A stretch of 64,000 nt of DNA from Brevibacillus fluminis (GTDB taxonomy: Bacteria > Bacillota > Bacilli > Brevibacillales > Brevibacillaceae), in NCBI RefSeq assembly GCF_003710825.1, contig NZ_RHHQ01000021.1:62001-126000 (forward strand), read 5' to 3'. Below, piece by piece: positions 50,816 to 58,801 of the stretch. Position 1 is the first letter of the stretch. Every line of letters begins with the position of its first letter. The notes beneath the pieces are model-generated. The model was not told the DNA's origin, searched no databases, and saw only the letters and a list, made by a program, of their open reading frames with translations. Position numbers and translations under genes: made by a program.

Positions 50816-51993
50816 TGAAGCAAGCGACAGCAACCAATACAAGACTAGCAAAGACAGTCGCAGAACTAAAGCCGTCGGGAATCCGCCGTTTTTTTGATTT
50901 GGCGGCCTCGATGGAAGGGGTAATTTCCCTCGGTGTGGGCGAACCGGATTTCGTCACGCCATGGCGTTTCCGCGAAGCGTCCATCTCCTCGCTGGAGCGC
51001 GGCCATACGGCGTACACATCTAATGCCGGTCTGCTCGAGCTTCGCAGAGAAATTAACAACTATCTCGAAACGCGTTATCAAGTGTCCTATCATCCGGAAA
51101 CGGAGATTTTAATCACGGTAGGCGCGTCGGAAGCAATCGACATCGCCTTGCGCGCGGTGCTGAATCCTGGCGATGAGGTGCTGATCGTCGAACCGTGTTA
51201 TGTCTCCTATGAACCGATCGTGAGACTGGCGGGCGGCGTCCCTGTCTTTTTGACGACAAAAGCGGAAAACAGCTTCAAGCTGACTCCGGAAGAGCTGTCG
51301 GCCAAAATCACCTCCCGCACCAAAGCGGTGATTTTCTGCTATCCGAATAACCCGACCGGCAGTACGATGAGCAAGGAAGAATGGCTCAAAATCACGCCGA
51401 TCCTGGAAAAACATGATCTTCTTGTCATTTCCGACGAGATTTATGCGGAGCTTACGTATGACAGCTCCCACTATAGCTTTGCTGCCCTGCCGGGGATGAA
51501 GGATCGCACAATTCTGATTTCCGGATTCTCCAAGGCGTTTGCGATGACCGGCTGGCGTTTGGGGTATGTGTGTGCCTCGCCTGACCTGCTGGCAGGAATG
51601 CTCAAAATCCACCAGTACACCATGCTGTGCGCGCCGACAATGGCGCAGATGGCTGCGCTGGAAGCCATGAAAAATGGACAAGGCGAAGTGGACCGGATGG
51701 TAGAGAGCTATCGCCAACGCCGCAACTATATTGTGCATGCGTTCAAGCAAGTGGGTCTTGCCTGCCACGAACCGGAGGGTGCTTTCTACGCATTCCCTTC
51801 CGTCAAATCGACGGGCTTGACTGCCGCTGATTTCGCCGAGCAACTGCTGATGGAAGAGAAAGTGGCTGTCGTGCCGGGCGATGTATTCGGTGAAAGCGGC
51901 TATGGTCATATCCGCTGCTCGTATGCGACCTCGCTTGAACAGCTGGAGAGAGCGATGGAGCGGATCGGCCGCTTTGTCTCTCGCCTCTCTTAA
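50815..51993 (+). CDS. Class I/II PLP aminotransferase (AlaT/YugH-like)
   Basis: PLP-dependent aminotransferase of 392 residues, fold type I. Marks are GVGEPDFVTPW near the start, YPNNPTGSTMSKEEW, the PLP lysine in SGFSKAFAMTGWRLGY, and the C-terminal Arg in GHIRCSYATS. Pairing with the AsnC-type regulator suggests alanine or a related amino acid as substrate. Its ATG shares the A of the regulator stop (TGATG); GTG 50812 is also possible. Confidence 0.92.
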   Translation: MKQATATNTRLAKTVAELKPSGIRRFFDLAASMEGVISLGVGEPDFVTPWRFREASISSLERGHTAYTSNAGLLELRREINNYLETRYQVSYHPETEILITVGASEAIDIALRAVLNPGDEVLIVEPCYVSYEPIVRLAGGVPVFLTTKAENSFKLTPEELSAKITSRTKAVIFCYPNNPTGSTMSKEEWLKITPILEKHDLLVISDEIYAELTYDSSHYSFAALPGMKDRTILISGFSKAFAMTGWRLGYVCASPDLLAGMLKIHQYTMLCAPTMAQMAALEAMKNGQGEVDRMVESYRQRRNYIVHAFKQVGLACHEPEGAFYAFPSVKSTGLTAADFAEQLLMEEKVAVVPGDVFGESGYGHIRCSYATSLEQLERAMERIGRFVSRLS

Positions 51994-52021
51994 TTTGCAA
52001 ACATAGCAATTCGTTTCTATC

Positions 52022-52051
52022 GTTCTATCCTCCTCGACGCGGACATAGACT
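52022..52051 (+). promoter_or_regulatory. Possible sigma-E promoter of spoIID
   Basis: CATAGACT at 52044-52051 differs from the sigma-E -10 (CATACAMT) at one position. The -35 GTTCTATC lies 14 bases upstream and is weak (5 of 8). Confidence 0.45.
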
Positions 52052-52097
52052 GTAATCGTCTAAGTTGTCCAGTACGCATCGGGGAGGATTTTTGCAT

Positions 52098-53114
52098 ATG
52101 CGCATGCGAAACTATCTGATTGTTCTTCTAGTTGCGATTCCGCTTGTGATCGTCGCAATTCCGGCCCTTCTCGTCAAGTACGCGCCTACATTTGCACCCA
52201 CGCCCAAGCCTGCCAGTCCGCAGGTGACTCCGACTACGATTAACGTAGCATCCCAAATCCCCATCAACGTGTACCGAACCGCGACGAAAACGATTGAAAC
52301 ACTTCCCATCGAATCGTATATCGAAGGCGTGGTGGCAGCCGAGATGCCGGCGGAGTTCGAGCTGGAAGCATTGAAGGCACAGGCGCTTGCCGCACGGACC
52401 TACATCGTCAGACGTTTGCAGGAAAGAGCTTTCAACGATGTGCCAAAGGGGGCGGTGGTGTTAGATACCGTTCAGCATCAAGTCTTTATCGACGATAAAC
52501 AGCAGCGGGAGCGCTGGGGAGAGCAATACGCCTGGAAAAGCAAAAAGATCCAGCAGGCTGTGCTGGCGACAGCGGGAGAAGTGCTGACCTATGGCGGCAA
52601 GCCGATCGATGCGACGTTTTTTTCGACGAGCAATGGCTATACCGAAAATGCGGATGAATACTGGGCGGAGAAAATTCCTTACCTCAAAAGCGTCCCGAGT
52701 CCCTGGGACAGTGAATCGCCGCGATATTTGCAAAAAACGACGATCCCGCTGGTGGAATTCGAACAGAAGCTCGGGGTGCGACTCGATACGCCAGCGATGC
52801 AGGGAAATAGCGGCAGGTGGTACACCGTTCTCAGCGAGACAACGGGCAAACGTGTAGGGAAAGTACGTGTCGGCGACAAGGAGTTTTCCGGGCGGGAATT
52901 AAGGGAACGACTGGGGCTGAATTCAACCGCATTTTCCATGCAGCTGAAAAGCAATGGCGTGGAAATCACCACGAATGGCTATGGTCACGGCGTGGGGATG
53001 AGCCAGTGGGGGGCGAACGGAATGGCTAAGGCAGGCAAGAGCGCCGAGCAGATCGTAAAGTACTTCTATCAAGGGATTGCGTTAGAAAACTACGGGAAAA
53101 TGCTCAAAAGTTAA
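52098..53114 (+). CDS. spoIID: Stage II sporulation protein D
   Basis: Membrane-anchored lytic transglycosylase of the engulfment machinery (with SpoIIM and SpoIIP). It trims peptidoglycan as the mother-cell membrane moves around the forespore. It has 338 residues with one N-terminal helix (about 5-27). The family motifs are LPIESYIEGVVAAEMPAEFE with the catalytic Glu, LKAQALAARTY, FFSTSNGYTENADEYW, and the end GYGHGVGMSQWGANGMA. GGGGAGGAT precedes ATG 52098. It is followed by spoIIQ rather than by spoIIM or spoIIP. Confidence 0.96.
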   Translation: MRMRNYLIVLLVAIPLVIVAIPALLVKYAPTFAPTPKPASPQVTPTTINVASQIPINVYRTATKTIETLPIESYIEGVVAAEMPAEFELEALKAQALAARTYIVRRLQERAFNDVPKGAVVLDTVQHQVFIDDKQQRERWGEQYAWKSKKIQQAVLATAGEVLTYGGKPIDATFFSTSNGYTENADEYWAEKIPYLKSVPSPWDSESPRYLQKTTIPLVEFEQKLGVRLDTPAMQGNSGRWYTVLSETTGKRVGKVRVGDKEFSGRELRERLGLNSTAFSMQLKSNGVEITTNGYGHGVGMSQWGANGMAKAGKSAEQIVKYFYQGIALENYGKMLKS

Positions 53115-53143
53115 CAAATTTTTACTTTTCCCCATTCCATCAG

Positions 53144-53172
53144 GTTTATGCACCGAAAAAGTGGTGATACTG
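53144..53172 (+). promoter_or_regulatory. Sigma-F type promoter of spoIIQ
   Basis: GTTTA at 53144-53148, a 14-base spacer and GGTGATACTG at 53163-53172. The -10 matches the sigma-F pattern GGnnAnAHTR at every fixed position; the spacer is one base short. Confidence 0.65.
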
Positions 53173-53191
53173 GTGGATGAGGTGATAAAAA

Positions 53192-53920
53192 ATGGAAGAT
53201 CAAAAAAATCCAAATCAACCGATTCCTTTGAAGAAGTCAAAATCCTGGAAAAACTTTCTGGGGAAGAAGTGGGCGTTTCCCGCAATCTACATCGGCTTAG
53301 CAGCAATCATCCTCGCATTCGTGATGTGGTATCAGGGTAACGTGTTTCATGCAGTAAGCGATGAGCTCAGCAAGGAGTCGACGCCAGTCGCACAGAACCA
53401 ACCGGAAACAGCAGCACCAAACACAGAAGTTTCGAAAGATGATGCAGTTCCTGTCAGCAAAGCAACACAACCGCTCGCATGGCCAGTGGCAGCAAGCGTG
53501 AGCTACTCCAAAGCCATGGATTACTTCAATGATGCAGCTGCGAAAGAAGAGCAAGCCAAAGCGTTGGTCAAGTACAACAATTCGTACATCCCGCACACAG
53601 GTATCGACATTGTCTCCACGGATAAAAAAGGATTTGATGTCACCGCTGCCCTCGATGGCAAGGTGAAAAAAGTGGAAAATGATCCGTTGGTAGGCAATCT
53701 GGTTGAAATCGAACACAGCGGCAACATGGTCACCGTGTATCAAAGCTTGGACAAAGTGACGGTTAAGCCTGGCGATGAAGTGAAGCAAGGACAAGTGCTT
53801 GGGGCAGCTGGCCGCAGCACATTTGAAAAAGACGCAGGCATCCACTTGCACTTTGAAGTGCGCGTTGATGGCAAGTCTGTCAACCCTGAGCAATACTTGA
53901 ATCACGCTGAGCAACAATAA
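53192..53920 (+). CDS. spoIIQ: Stage II sporulation protein Q (LytM-like)
   Basis: Forespore membrane protein that binds SpoIIIAH across the intermembrane space. A cytosolic basic N-terminus is followed by one membrane helix (about 28-47), a linker and a LytM/M23 domain (about 95-235). Unlike B. subtilis SpoIIQ, which lacks one zinc ligand, this protein has His135 and Asp139 in PHTGIDI and His218/His220 in IHLHFE. The position of the general-base His reads YQSL instead of YAHL. It may therefore bind zinc but be a poor or inactive peptidase. The sigma-F promoter agrees with forespore expression. Confidence 0.93.
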   Translation: MEDQKNPNQPIPLKKSKSWKNFLGKKWAFPAIYIGLAAIILAFVMWYQGNVFHAVSDELSKESTPVAQNQPETAAPNTEVSKDDAVPVSKATQPLAWPVAASVSYSKAMDYFNDAAAKEEQAKALVKYNNSYIPHTGIDIVSTDKKGFDVTAALDGKVKKVENDPLVGNLVEIEHSGNMVTVYQSLDKVTVKPGDEVKQGQVLGAAGRSTFEKDAGIHLHFEVRVDGKSVNPEQYLNHAEQQ

Positions 53921-53925
53921 CAGGC

Positions 53926-53956
53926 AAAAGGCCCGTGCGAGAAGCGCGGGCTTTTT
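53926..53956 (+). terminator. Terminator after spoIIQ
   Basis: GCCCGTGC, loop GAGAA, GCGCGGGC (one wobble), then five Ts. Flanking As extend the stem. Confidence 0.85.
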
Positions 53957-54065
53957 GGCGTGCAAACCCGCATGGCTGCTTGCTTGCAGCCGCTCTTCTG
54001 GGCGCGTTCGGTACACGCTATAGAAAAAAGTTATCCACTTCCCGGCTTGTCAGGCTTGGAAACGG

Positions 54066-54095
54066 AGAATATGTGTCCCTGCCTACCCATATATT
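54066..54095 (+). promoter_or_regulatory. Sigma-E type promoter of spoIIID
   Basis: AGAATATG at 54066-54073 (6 of 8 of the -35 consensus), a 14-base spacer, and CATATATT at 54088-54095 (6 of 8 of the -10). Confidence 0.55.
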
Positions 54096-54130
54096 GTATC
54101 AGACAATTTCGATGCAGGGAGGCGAGTAAC

Positions 54131-54415
54131 GTGCACGATTACATCAAGGAGCGAACCATCAAAATCGGCCGATATATCGTGGAGACAAGAAATACGGTTC
54201 GCATGATCGCCAAAGAATTCGGAGTATCCAAGAGCACAGTGCATAAAGACTTGACTGAACGACTGCCTGAGATAAATCCTGAACTTGCCAATCAGGTGAA
54301 AGAAATTTTGGAATATCACAAGGCAATTCGTCACTTGCGGGGAGGAGAAGCGACCAAAATCAAGTACAAGCGGAAAAGCAAAAAAATCAGAGTGGAGCAG
54401 GAAGAAAGTGTCTAA
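54131..54415 (+). CDS. spoIIID: Sporulation transcriptional regulator SpoIIID
   Basis: Small DNA-binding protein that activates or represses mother-cell genes of the sigma-E regulon and helps to turn on sigK. Its 94 residues are nearly identical to B. subtilis SpoIIID over HDYIKERTIKIGRYIVETR and the helix-turn-helix TVRMIAKEFGVSKSTVHKDL. GTG 54131 follows GGGAGG by eight bases. The basic C-terminus (KYKRKSKKIR) is the minor-groove contact. A sigma-E type promoter precedes it. Confidence 0.97.
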   Translation: MHDYIKERTIKIGRYIVETRNTVRMIAKEFGVSKSTVHKDLTERLPEINPELANQVKEILEYHKAIRHLRGGEATKIKYKRKSKKIRVEQEESV

Positions 54416-54422
54416 GAAAGAC

Positions 54423-54451
54423 TTGTCCTCTCTCCCATTACATCCTATGAT
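54423..54451 (+). promoter_or_regulatory. Promoter of mbl
   Basis: TTGTCC at 54423-54428, a 17-base spacer and TATGAT at 54446-54451. Confidence 0.65.
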
Positions 54452-54490
54452 AGAAAGATAGCAATGTACACGGTACAGGGAGGCCCTCGC

Positions 54491-55504
54491 ATGTTTAGCA
54501 AGGATATTGGGATTGATTTAGGAACAGCCAATGTGTGTGTTTATGTAAAAGGAAAAGGCATTGTGTTGAATGAACCTTCGGTGGTTGCCATCGATAATCA
54601 GACAAAAAAAGTATTGGCTGTTGGTAATGAAGCACACAGAATGGTCGGCCGCACCCCTGGGAACATTGTTGCGATCCGCCCGCTACGTGATGGCGTGATC
54701 GCGGATTTTGAAATTACCGAAGCCATGCTGCGCCATTTTCTGAACAAGATTGGCGGAAAAAGCTTGTTCACAAGACCACGCATTCTTATTTGTTGTCCAA
54801 CGAATATTACATCTGTCGAACAAAAGGCGATTCGCGAAGCTGCAGAGCGCTCAGGCGGGGCTCGCGAGGTATATATTGAAGAAGAACCGAAGGTAGCAGC
54901 CGTAGGAGCAGGCATGGACATTTTCCAGCCTTCCGGCAACATGGTGGTCGATATAGGCGGTGGTACCACGGACGTAGCGGTATTGTCAATGGGTGATATC
55001 GTCACCGCCTCTTCTATAAAGATTGCCGGCGACAAATTCGATATGGCGATCATGCGCTATATCAAGAACAAATACAAACTGCTGATCGGGGAACGGACAG
55101 CAGAGGACATCAAAGTGCAGATTGGGACCGTTTACGGTGGACGCCAGGACGAAATGGACATTCGCGGACGAGATATGGTTTCCGGATTGCCGCAAACCAT
55201 CACGATTCGTTCCGAGGAAGTTCAAGATGCCCTGGCTGAATCAGTTAGCTCGATTGTACAAGCCTCAAAAAATGTTTTAGAACGAACACCTCCGGAGCTT
55301 TCTGCCGATATTATTGATAAAGGGGTTTTCCTCACGGGAGGAGGCGCGCTGATCCACGGGTTGGACCAATTGCTCGCCGACGAATTGAAGGTACCGGTAC
55401 TGGTAGCGGATGACCCGATGATGTGCGTTGCCAAAGGGACAGGCCTGATGCTTGACTATTTGGACAAGGCCCCTGTTCAGCGCAAGAACAAACTGTTTGG
55501 ATAG
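54491..55504 (+). CDS. mbl: MreB-like cell-shape protein Mbl
   Basis: Actin-like ATPase that guides lateral wall synthesis in rods. Its 337 residues have the phosphate-1 loop GIDLGTANV, phosphate-2 DIGGGTTDVAV and adenosine motif TGGGALIHGLD. The spoIIID-mbl-flhO context identifies Mbl rather than MreB. ATG 54491 follows AGGGAGG; the frame also opens at 54464 but without support. Confidence 0.96.
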   Translation: MFSKDIGIDLGTANVCVYVKGKGIVLNEPSVVAIDNQTKKVLAVGNEAHRMVGRTPGNIVAIRPLRDGVIADFEITEAMLRHFLNKIGGKSLFTRPRILICCPTNITSVEQKAIREAAERSGGAREVYIEEEPKVAAVGAGMDIFQPSGNMVVDIGGGTTDVAVLSMGDIVTASSIKIAGDKFDMAIMRYIKNKYKLLIGERTAEDIKVQIGTVYGGRQDEMDIRGRDMVSGLPQTITIRSEEVQDALAESVSSIVQASKNVLERTPPELSADIIDKGVFLTGGGALIHGLDQLLADELKVPVLVADDPMMCVAKGTGLMLDYLDKAPVQRKNKLFG

Positions 55505-55522
55505 AAACAGGAGGGGTTTTAC

Positions 55523-56494
55523 GTGATTCGAGGTTTGTATACGGCAGCCTCCGGAATGCTGGCGATGCAGCGCCGCCAAGAAGCGCTTTCCAACAATCTG
55601 GCCAATATCAACACGCCAGGGTACAAGGAAGATGCGGGCGTGATCCGCTCATTCCCTGAACAGCTGCTCGCAAGAATCAATGATCAAAATGGGCCGACTG
55701 TGGATGGCATGCCTTCCATGACAGGACAACCTGTACCGATTGGCAAATTGAATACGGGTGTCTATATGTCAGAGGCTCTTCCTCTATTTACGCAAGGGGA
55801 TATCGCGCAAACGGACAGCCCTTATGATGTGGCATTGACGGACAACCTTCCAACCGATCAGGTGAACGGGAAAGCGGTCAAACGGACCATGTTTTTCAGT
55901 GTGGCACGAATCCCGGATACGACTCAGCCGGCAGCTGCTGACCAGATCCGCTATACGAGAAACGGGAGCTGGAGCATTGATGACCGAGGCTTCATGGTGA
56001 CACCGGATGGTTACTATGTGCTGGATAGTGAGAATCGGGCGATCCAGGTCAATGGCATTACGGATGCGAACGGAAACACGGTGAGCGCCGGACAAGACCT
56101 CAAAATCACCTCGACAGGCGAGCTGCAAATGCTGGTGCCGAATCCAGAACCTAACGCCAGCGATAAATACGAACCGCTTGGAGCAGACCCGAATAATCCC
56201 GTACGACTCGGCTTGCGAGTAGTGACCGATCCGAACCAGCTGGTGCGAGAAGGCAATAATTTGTACCGCTGGGAAGGGCAGAACGCGCCGGTCGATGCCT
56301 CAACTGATCCGACCCTGAACGGATTTTATGCAATCCGGCAAGGCTGGGTAGAGCGGGCGAATGTAAATCCGGCCCAGACGATGACGGAAATGATGACAGC
56401 GCTGCGTTCCTACGAAGCCAACCAGCGTGTCCTGTCTACGCTTGATTCGACATTGGACAAGGCGGTCAATGAGATCGGCCGCGTCAACGGATAA
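55523..56494 (+). CDS. flhO: Flagellar hook-basal body protein FlhO
   Basis: FlgF/FlgG-family distal rod or hook component of 323 residues. The conserved N-terminus is MIRGLYTAASGMLAMQRRQE with SNNLANINTPGYK. The C-terminal helix is MTALRSYEANQRVLSTLD, typical of axial proteins exported by the flagellar type III system. GTG 55523 follows CAGGAGGGG. It forms a pair with flhP, 30 bases downstream, away from the main fla/che operon as in B. subtilis. Confidence 0.93.
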   Translation: MIRGLYTAASGMLAMQRRQEALSNNLANINTPGYKEDAGVIRSFPEQLLARINDQNGPTVDGMPSMTGQPVPIGKLNTGVYMSEALPLFTQGDIAQTDSPYDVALTDNLPTDQVNGKAVKRTMFFSVARIPDTTQPAAADQIRYTRNGSWSIDDRGFMVTPDGYYVLDSENRAIQVNGITDANGNTVSAGQDLKITSTGELQMLVPNPEPNASDKYEPLGADPNNPVRLGLRVVTDPNQLVREGNNLYRWEGQNAPVDASTDPTLNGFYAIRQGWVERANVNPAQTMTEMMTALRSYEANQRVLSTLDSTLDKAVNEIGRVNG

Positions 56495-56524
56495 CACCAG
56501 GTAGACGAAGGGAGGTAAGTTCTC

Positions 56525-57352
56525 ATGCAATCATTGCAAATTTCGACAGCAGCCCTGCGCGGCGTCCAACAAGCGCTGGATACGGCCGGAAATAATATCG
56601 CAAACATCGACACCGTCGGGTTCAAGCGGCGCGGAGCATCGTTTTCCGAGCTGTTGAACGATTCGATGGACAGCCAGCCGTCGACGGACAAAGTCCGCAC
56701 TTCACCAGCGGGCCTGCGCATCGGTAGCGGGGTAAAGGTGGGCCTGACACCACTCGACATGACGCAAGGCAGCGCGAAGCAGACTGATGTCCCGACCGAT
56801 TTGATGATCGAAGGGGAAGGCATGTTTTTGGTGAGCCGCTACAAGGGTATGGATGCGCAAGGCAATGTGCAGGAAGAGTACCGCTTAACCCGAAACGGCG
56901 CCTTTCATCTGTCGATGGACAACCAGGGCAGCAACACGGTGTACAATTTGGTGACGGCATCAGGCGACGTGTTGCTGGATGAGCAAGGCTTGCCGATTGA
57001 ACTGCCGACGGATGGGGAAATTACGGTTAGACCGGATGGACAAGTCCTGCACAATGGTGAGGAACTGTCAGCAGTAAAAATCCCGGTGTTCAAGCTGGAT
57101 AATCCGGACAAGTTCAAGCAAGCGGGAGAGAACGAATTTCTTTGGCAGGATCCCAATGGAGACAGTCCGTGGAATGTGTTGAATCATTCGGATGCGACAA
57201 TGCGCCAGGGCTTTCTTGAAATGTCCAATGTAGATTTGAACAAAGAGATGTCGCAAGTAATCTTGGCACAGCGTGCTTACCAGCTGAATTCCCGTGCCAT
57301 CGAAATTTCCGATCAAATGATGGGGATTGCCAACTCCATCCGCAGTCGTTAA
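56525..57352 (+). CDS. flhP: Flagellar hook-basal body protein FlhP
   Basis: Second rod-type axial protein, 275 residues. The N-terminus has QISTAALRGVQQALDTAGNNIANIDTVGFK spread over the start. The C-terminus is NVDLNKEMSQVILAQRAYQLNSRAI, the FlgG-like signature. GGGAGGT precedes ATG 56525. It probably completes the distal rod with FlhO. Confidence 0.93.
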   Translation: MQSLQISTAALRGVQQALDTAGNNIANIDTVGFKRRGASFSELLNDSMDSQPSTDKVRTSPAGLRIGSGVKVGLTPLDMTQGSAKQTDVPTDLMIEGEGMFLVSRYKGMDAQGNVQEEYRLTRNGAFHLSMDNQGSNTVYNLVTASGDVLLDEQGLPIELPTDGEITVRPDGQVLHNGEELSAVKIPVFKLDNPDKFKQAGENEFLWQDPNGDSPWNVLNHSDATMRQGFLEMSNVDLNKEMSQVILAQRAYQLNSRAIEISDQMMGIANSIRSR

Positions 57353-57373
57353 TACCTAAACGGAGGACAACCC

Positions 57374-57619
57374 ATGAATCGTGTGAATGAAAGAAGCTTT
57401 CCGCGCGAAAGGCCGGAAACAGAACAACAAAGGCCGAGGCGTGTAAACGGATGGGGACGGGTGGCTGCCAAGCTCCTGATCGTTCCGTTCCTGCTCTTCT
57501 TTTCACTGATGATTGGGCTGGTCATCGGATACAGTGTTCTCGGAAAACTTCCTGCCTCGGAAGTGTTTCAGATCAGCACGTACAAGCATATGTATGACCT
57601 GATCTTCTCGGGCACGTAA
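57374..57619 (+). CDS. EpuA-like small membrane protein
   Basis: An 81-residue protein with an Arg/Glu-rich cytosolic head, one membrane helix (about 35-57) and a short tail ending YKHMYDLIFSGT. It resembles the small family annotated as 'DNA-directed RNA polymerase subunit beta' (EpuA). That name is misleading, since nothing in it is an RNA polymerase domain. GGAGGAC precedes ATG 57374, 21 bases after flhP, so it closes this transcription unit. Confidence 0.72.
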   Translation: MNRVNERSFPRERPETEQQRPRRVNGWGRVAAKLLIVPFLLFFSLMIGLVIGYSVLGKLPASEVFQISTYKHMYDLIFSGT

Positions 57620-57621
57620 AC

Positions 57622-57658
57622 AAAAAAACCCTCAGAGAAGCGTATCTGAGGGTTTTTT
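57622..57658. terminator. Bidirectional terminator between convergent genes
   Basis: AAAAAACCCTCAGA (57623-57636) and TCTGAGGGTTTTTT (57645-57658) pair perfectly. It serves the plus-strand flagellar unit and the minus-strand Crp/Fnr gene. Confidence 0.9.
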
Positions 57659-57678
57659 CTAATTTCGTATGTATCCAA

Positions 57679-58359
57679 TCACAGCAGGGCTTCCAAAGCA
57701 CCCTTGTCTTTTAGCAAAATGAACTTTTTATCAATGCTGATCAAAAACTTGTCTTGTAGCTCCAAAAGGACCTTAGTCACCGTCTCACGAACAGTCCCCA
57801 CCATATCAGCGATTTGCTGGTGCGTTAGCTTCATGTTGATCAACAATCCATTCTCTTGAGAAACACCATGGCCGTTGCCGAGCATAAGCAACGTTTTGAT
57901 GATCCGGGATCTGGCATCAAGGAAGGTCAAATCCTCAATCTGCTCATTGGCCCGGCGCAGACGGTCCATCAGGCTGTCGACCAAGTTGAGAGTCAGCTTG
58001 GGGGTATTTGCGAGCAGAGTTTGAAAATCTTTGCGTTTCATCGCGTACAGAACTGTCGACTCCAACGCTTGCGCACTGGCGGAACGAACCTGGTTTGTTT
58101 GCAGAACCGCCATCTCACCAAAATAATCGCCATCACGGAAAAGGGCCAAAATGACTTCGCGCGACCGGTCAAATCGGAAAATCTTCACCAAGCCACTTTT
58201 TACGATAAACAATTCTTCGCCAGTATCGCCTTCGAAAAAAATTGGTGCACCTTTTTTGTAGCGGCGCTCGATGAACAGCTTTCTAACCTGCGCCAGTTCG
58301 TCGAAAGAAAAGTCGCAAAAAAACGGCACTTCTTTTAAAAAGTGCGACGTAGACAACAT
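57679..58359 (-). CDS. Crp/Fnr family transcriptional regulator
   Basis: A 226-residue regulator with a cyclic-nucleotide-type beta barrel (about 8-120), a dimerisation helix (about 120-148) and a C-terminal winged helix with LTHQQIADMVGTVRETVTKVL (178-198). The phosphate-binding cassette FGEMAVLQTNQVRSA has Glu82 and Arg92-Ser93 at the exact spacing of E. coli Crp Glu72/Arg82-Ser83. Crp Thr127/Ser128, which contact adenine, are Ala137/Asn138 here, so the ligand is uncertain. No Fnr iron-sulphur Cys cluster is seen. AAAGGATG precedes the start. It lies divergent from the PilZ-like ORF and the CHASE2 cyclase gene. Confidence 0.92.
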   Translation of the reverse strand: MLSTSHFLKEVPFFCDFSFDELAQVRKLFIERRYKKGAPIFFEGDTGEELFIVKSGLVKIFRFDRSREVILALFRDGDYFGEMAVLQTNQVRSASAQALESTVLYAMKRKDFQTLLANTPKLTLNLVDSLMDRLRRANEQIEDLTFLDARSRIIKTLLMLGNGHGVSQENGLLINMKLTHQQIADMVGTVRETVTKVLLELQDKFLISIDKKFILLKDKGALEALL

Positions 58360-58395
58360 CCTTCATCCTTTCCCAAGAACATCTTTCTCTTACTA

Positions 58396-58424
58396 ATAAT
58401 AGGAAGAATCAAATTATTTCACAA
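58396..58424 (-). promoter_or_regulatory. Promoter of the Crp/Fnr regulator gene
   Basis: Read on the minus strand: TTGTGA (58424-58419), a 17-base spacer and TATTAT (58401-58396). TGTGA within the -35 is also a Crp/Fnr half-site, so self-control is possible. Confidence 0.55.
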
Positions 58425-58538
58425 GGGGAAGCACCTCTTTTGTTACGCAAAACACAGATTCAGGCCGAAAAATACGCAATAATAGAGAGGGATTCTGCAT
58501 GAATTTCCAAGTAAAATGATGCTTGTATCGAGGTGGAT

Positions 58539-58745
58539 ATGAAGAATAAACGCGGGTTTTATCGTTTGGAGTCGAAACGACCATTTTGTGCGAATATGGA
58601 GATTATTTGGATTAAAAATAATGCGATTCAAACTGGGAACGCTCAAGTCTGTATCGATGATATCGCTGCGGGCGGGCTCCGATTTGTTTCGAGAAGCGCG
58701 GCTGCTTTAGGGAAAATTCCGCCCCAAATGACCGCCGGTTTTTAG
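58539..58745 (+). pseudogene. Truncated PilZ-like ORF
   Basis: A short frame of 68 codons from ATG 58539, with GAGGTG just before. It matches only the first half of a PilZ (c-di-GMP-binding) domain: RLESKRPFCANM, then DDIAAGGLRFVSR, the D-x-x-x-x-G-G element. A PilZ domain needs about 100 residues; here the frame ends at TAG soon after the DxSxxG-like element. It may be a degraded gene or a short functional protein. The distance to the cyclase gene is 56 bases, with a GCCTGA/TCAGGC hairpin at 58751-58768 between. Confidence 0.5.
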
Positions 58746-58801
58746 GACATGCCTGATTACCGTCAGGCCATCGATACGATGTCATAATAAAGGAGTGCTT
58801 C

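Noticed and set aside
58749..58768. GCCTGA/TCAGGC hairpin after the PilZ-like ORF as a terminator
   Set aside because: The stem is only six base pairs and there is no T-run after it.
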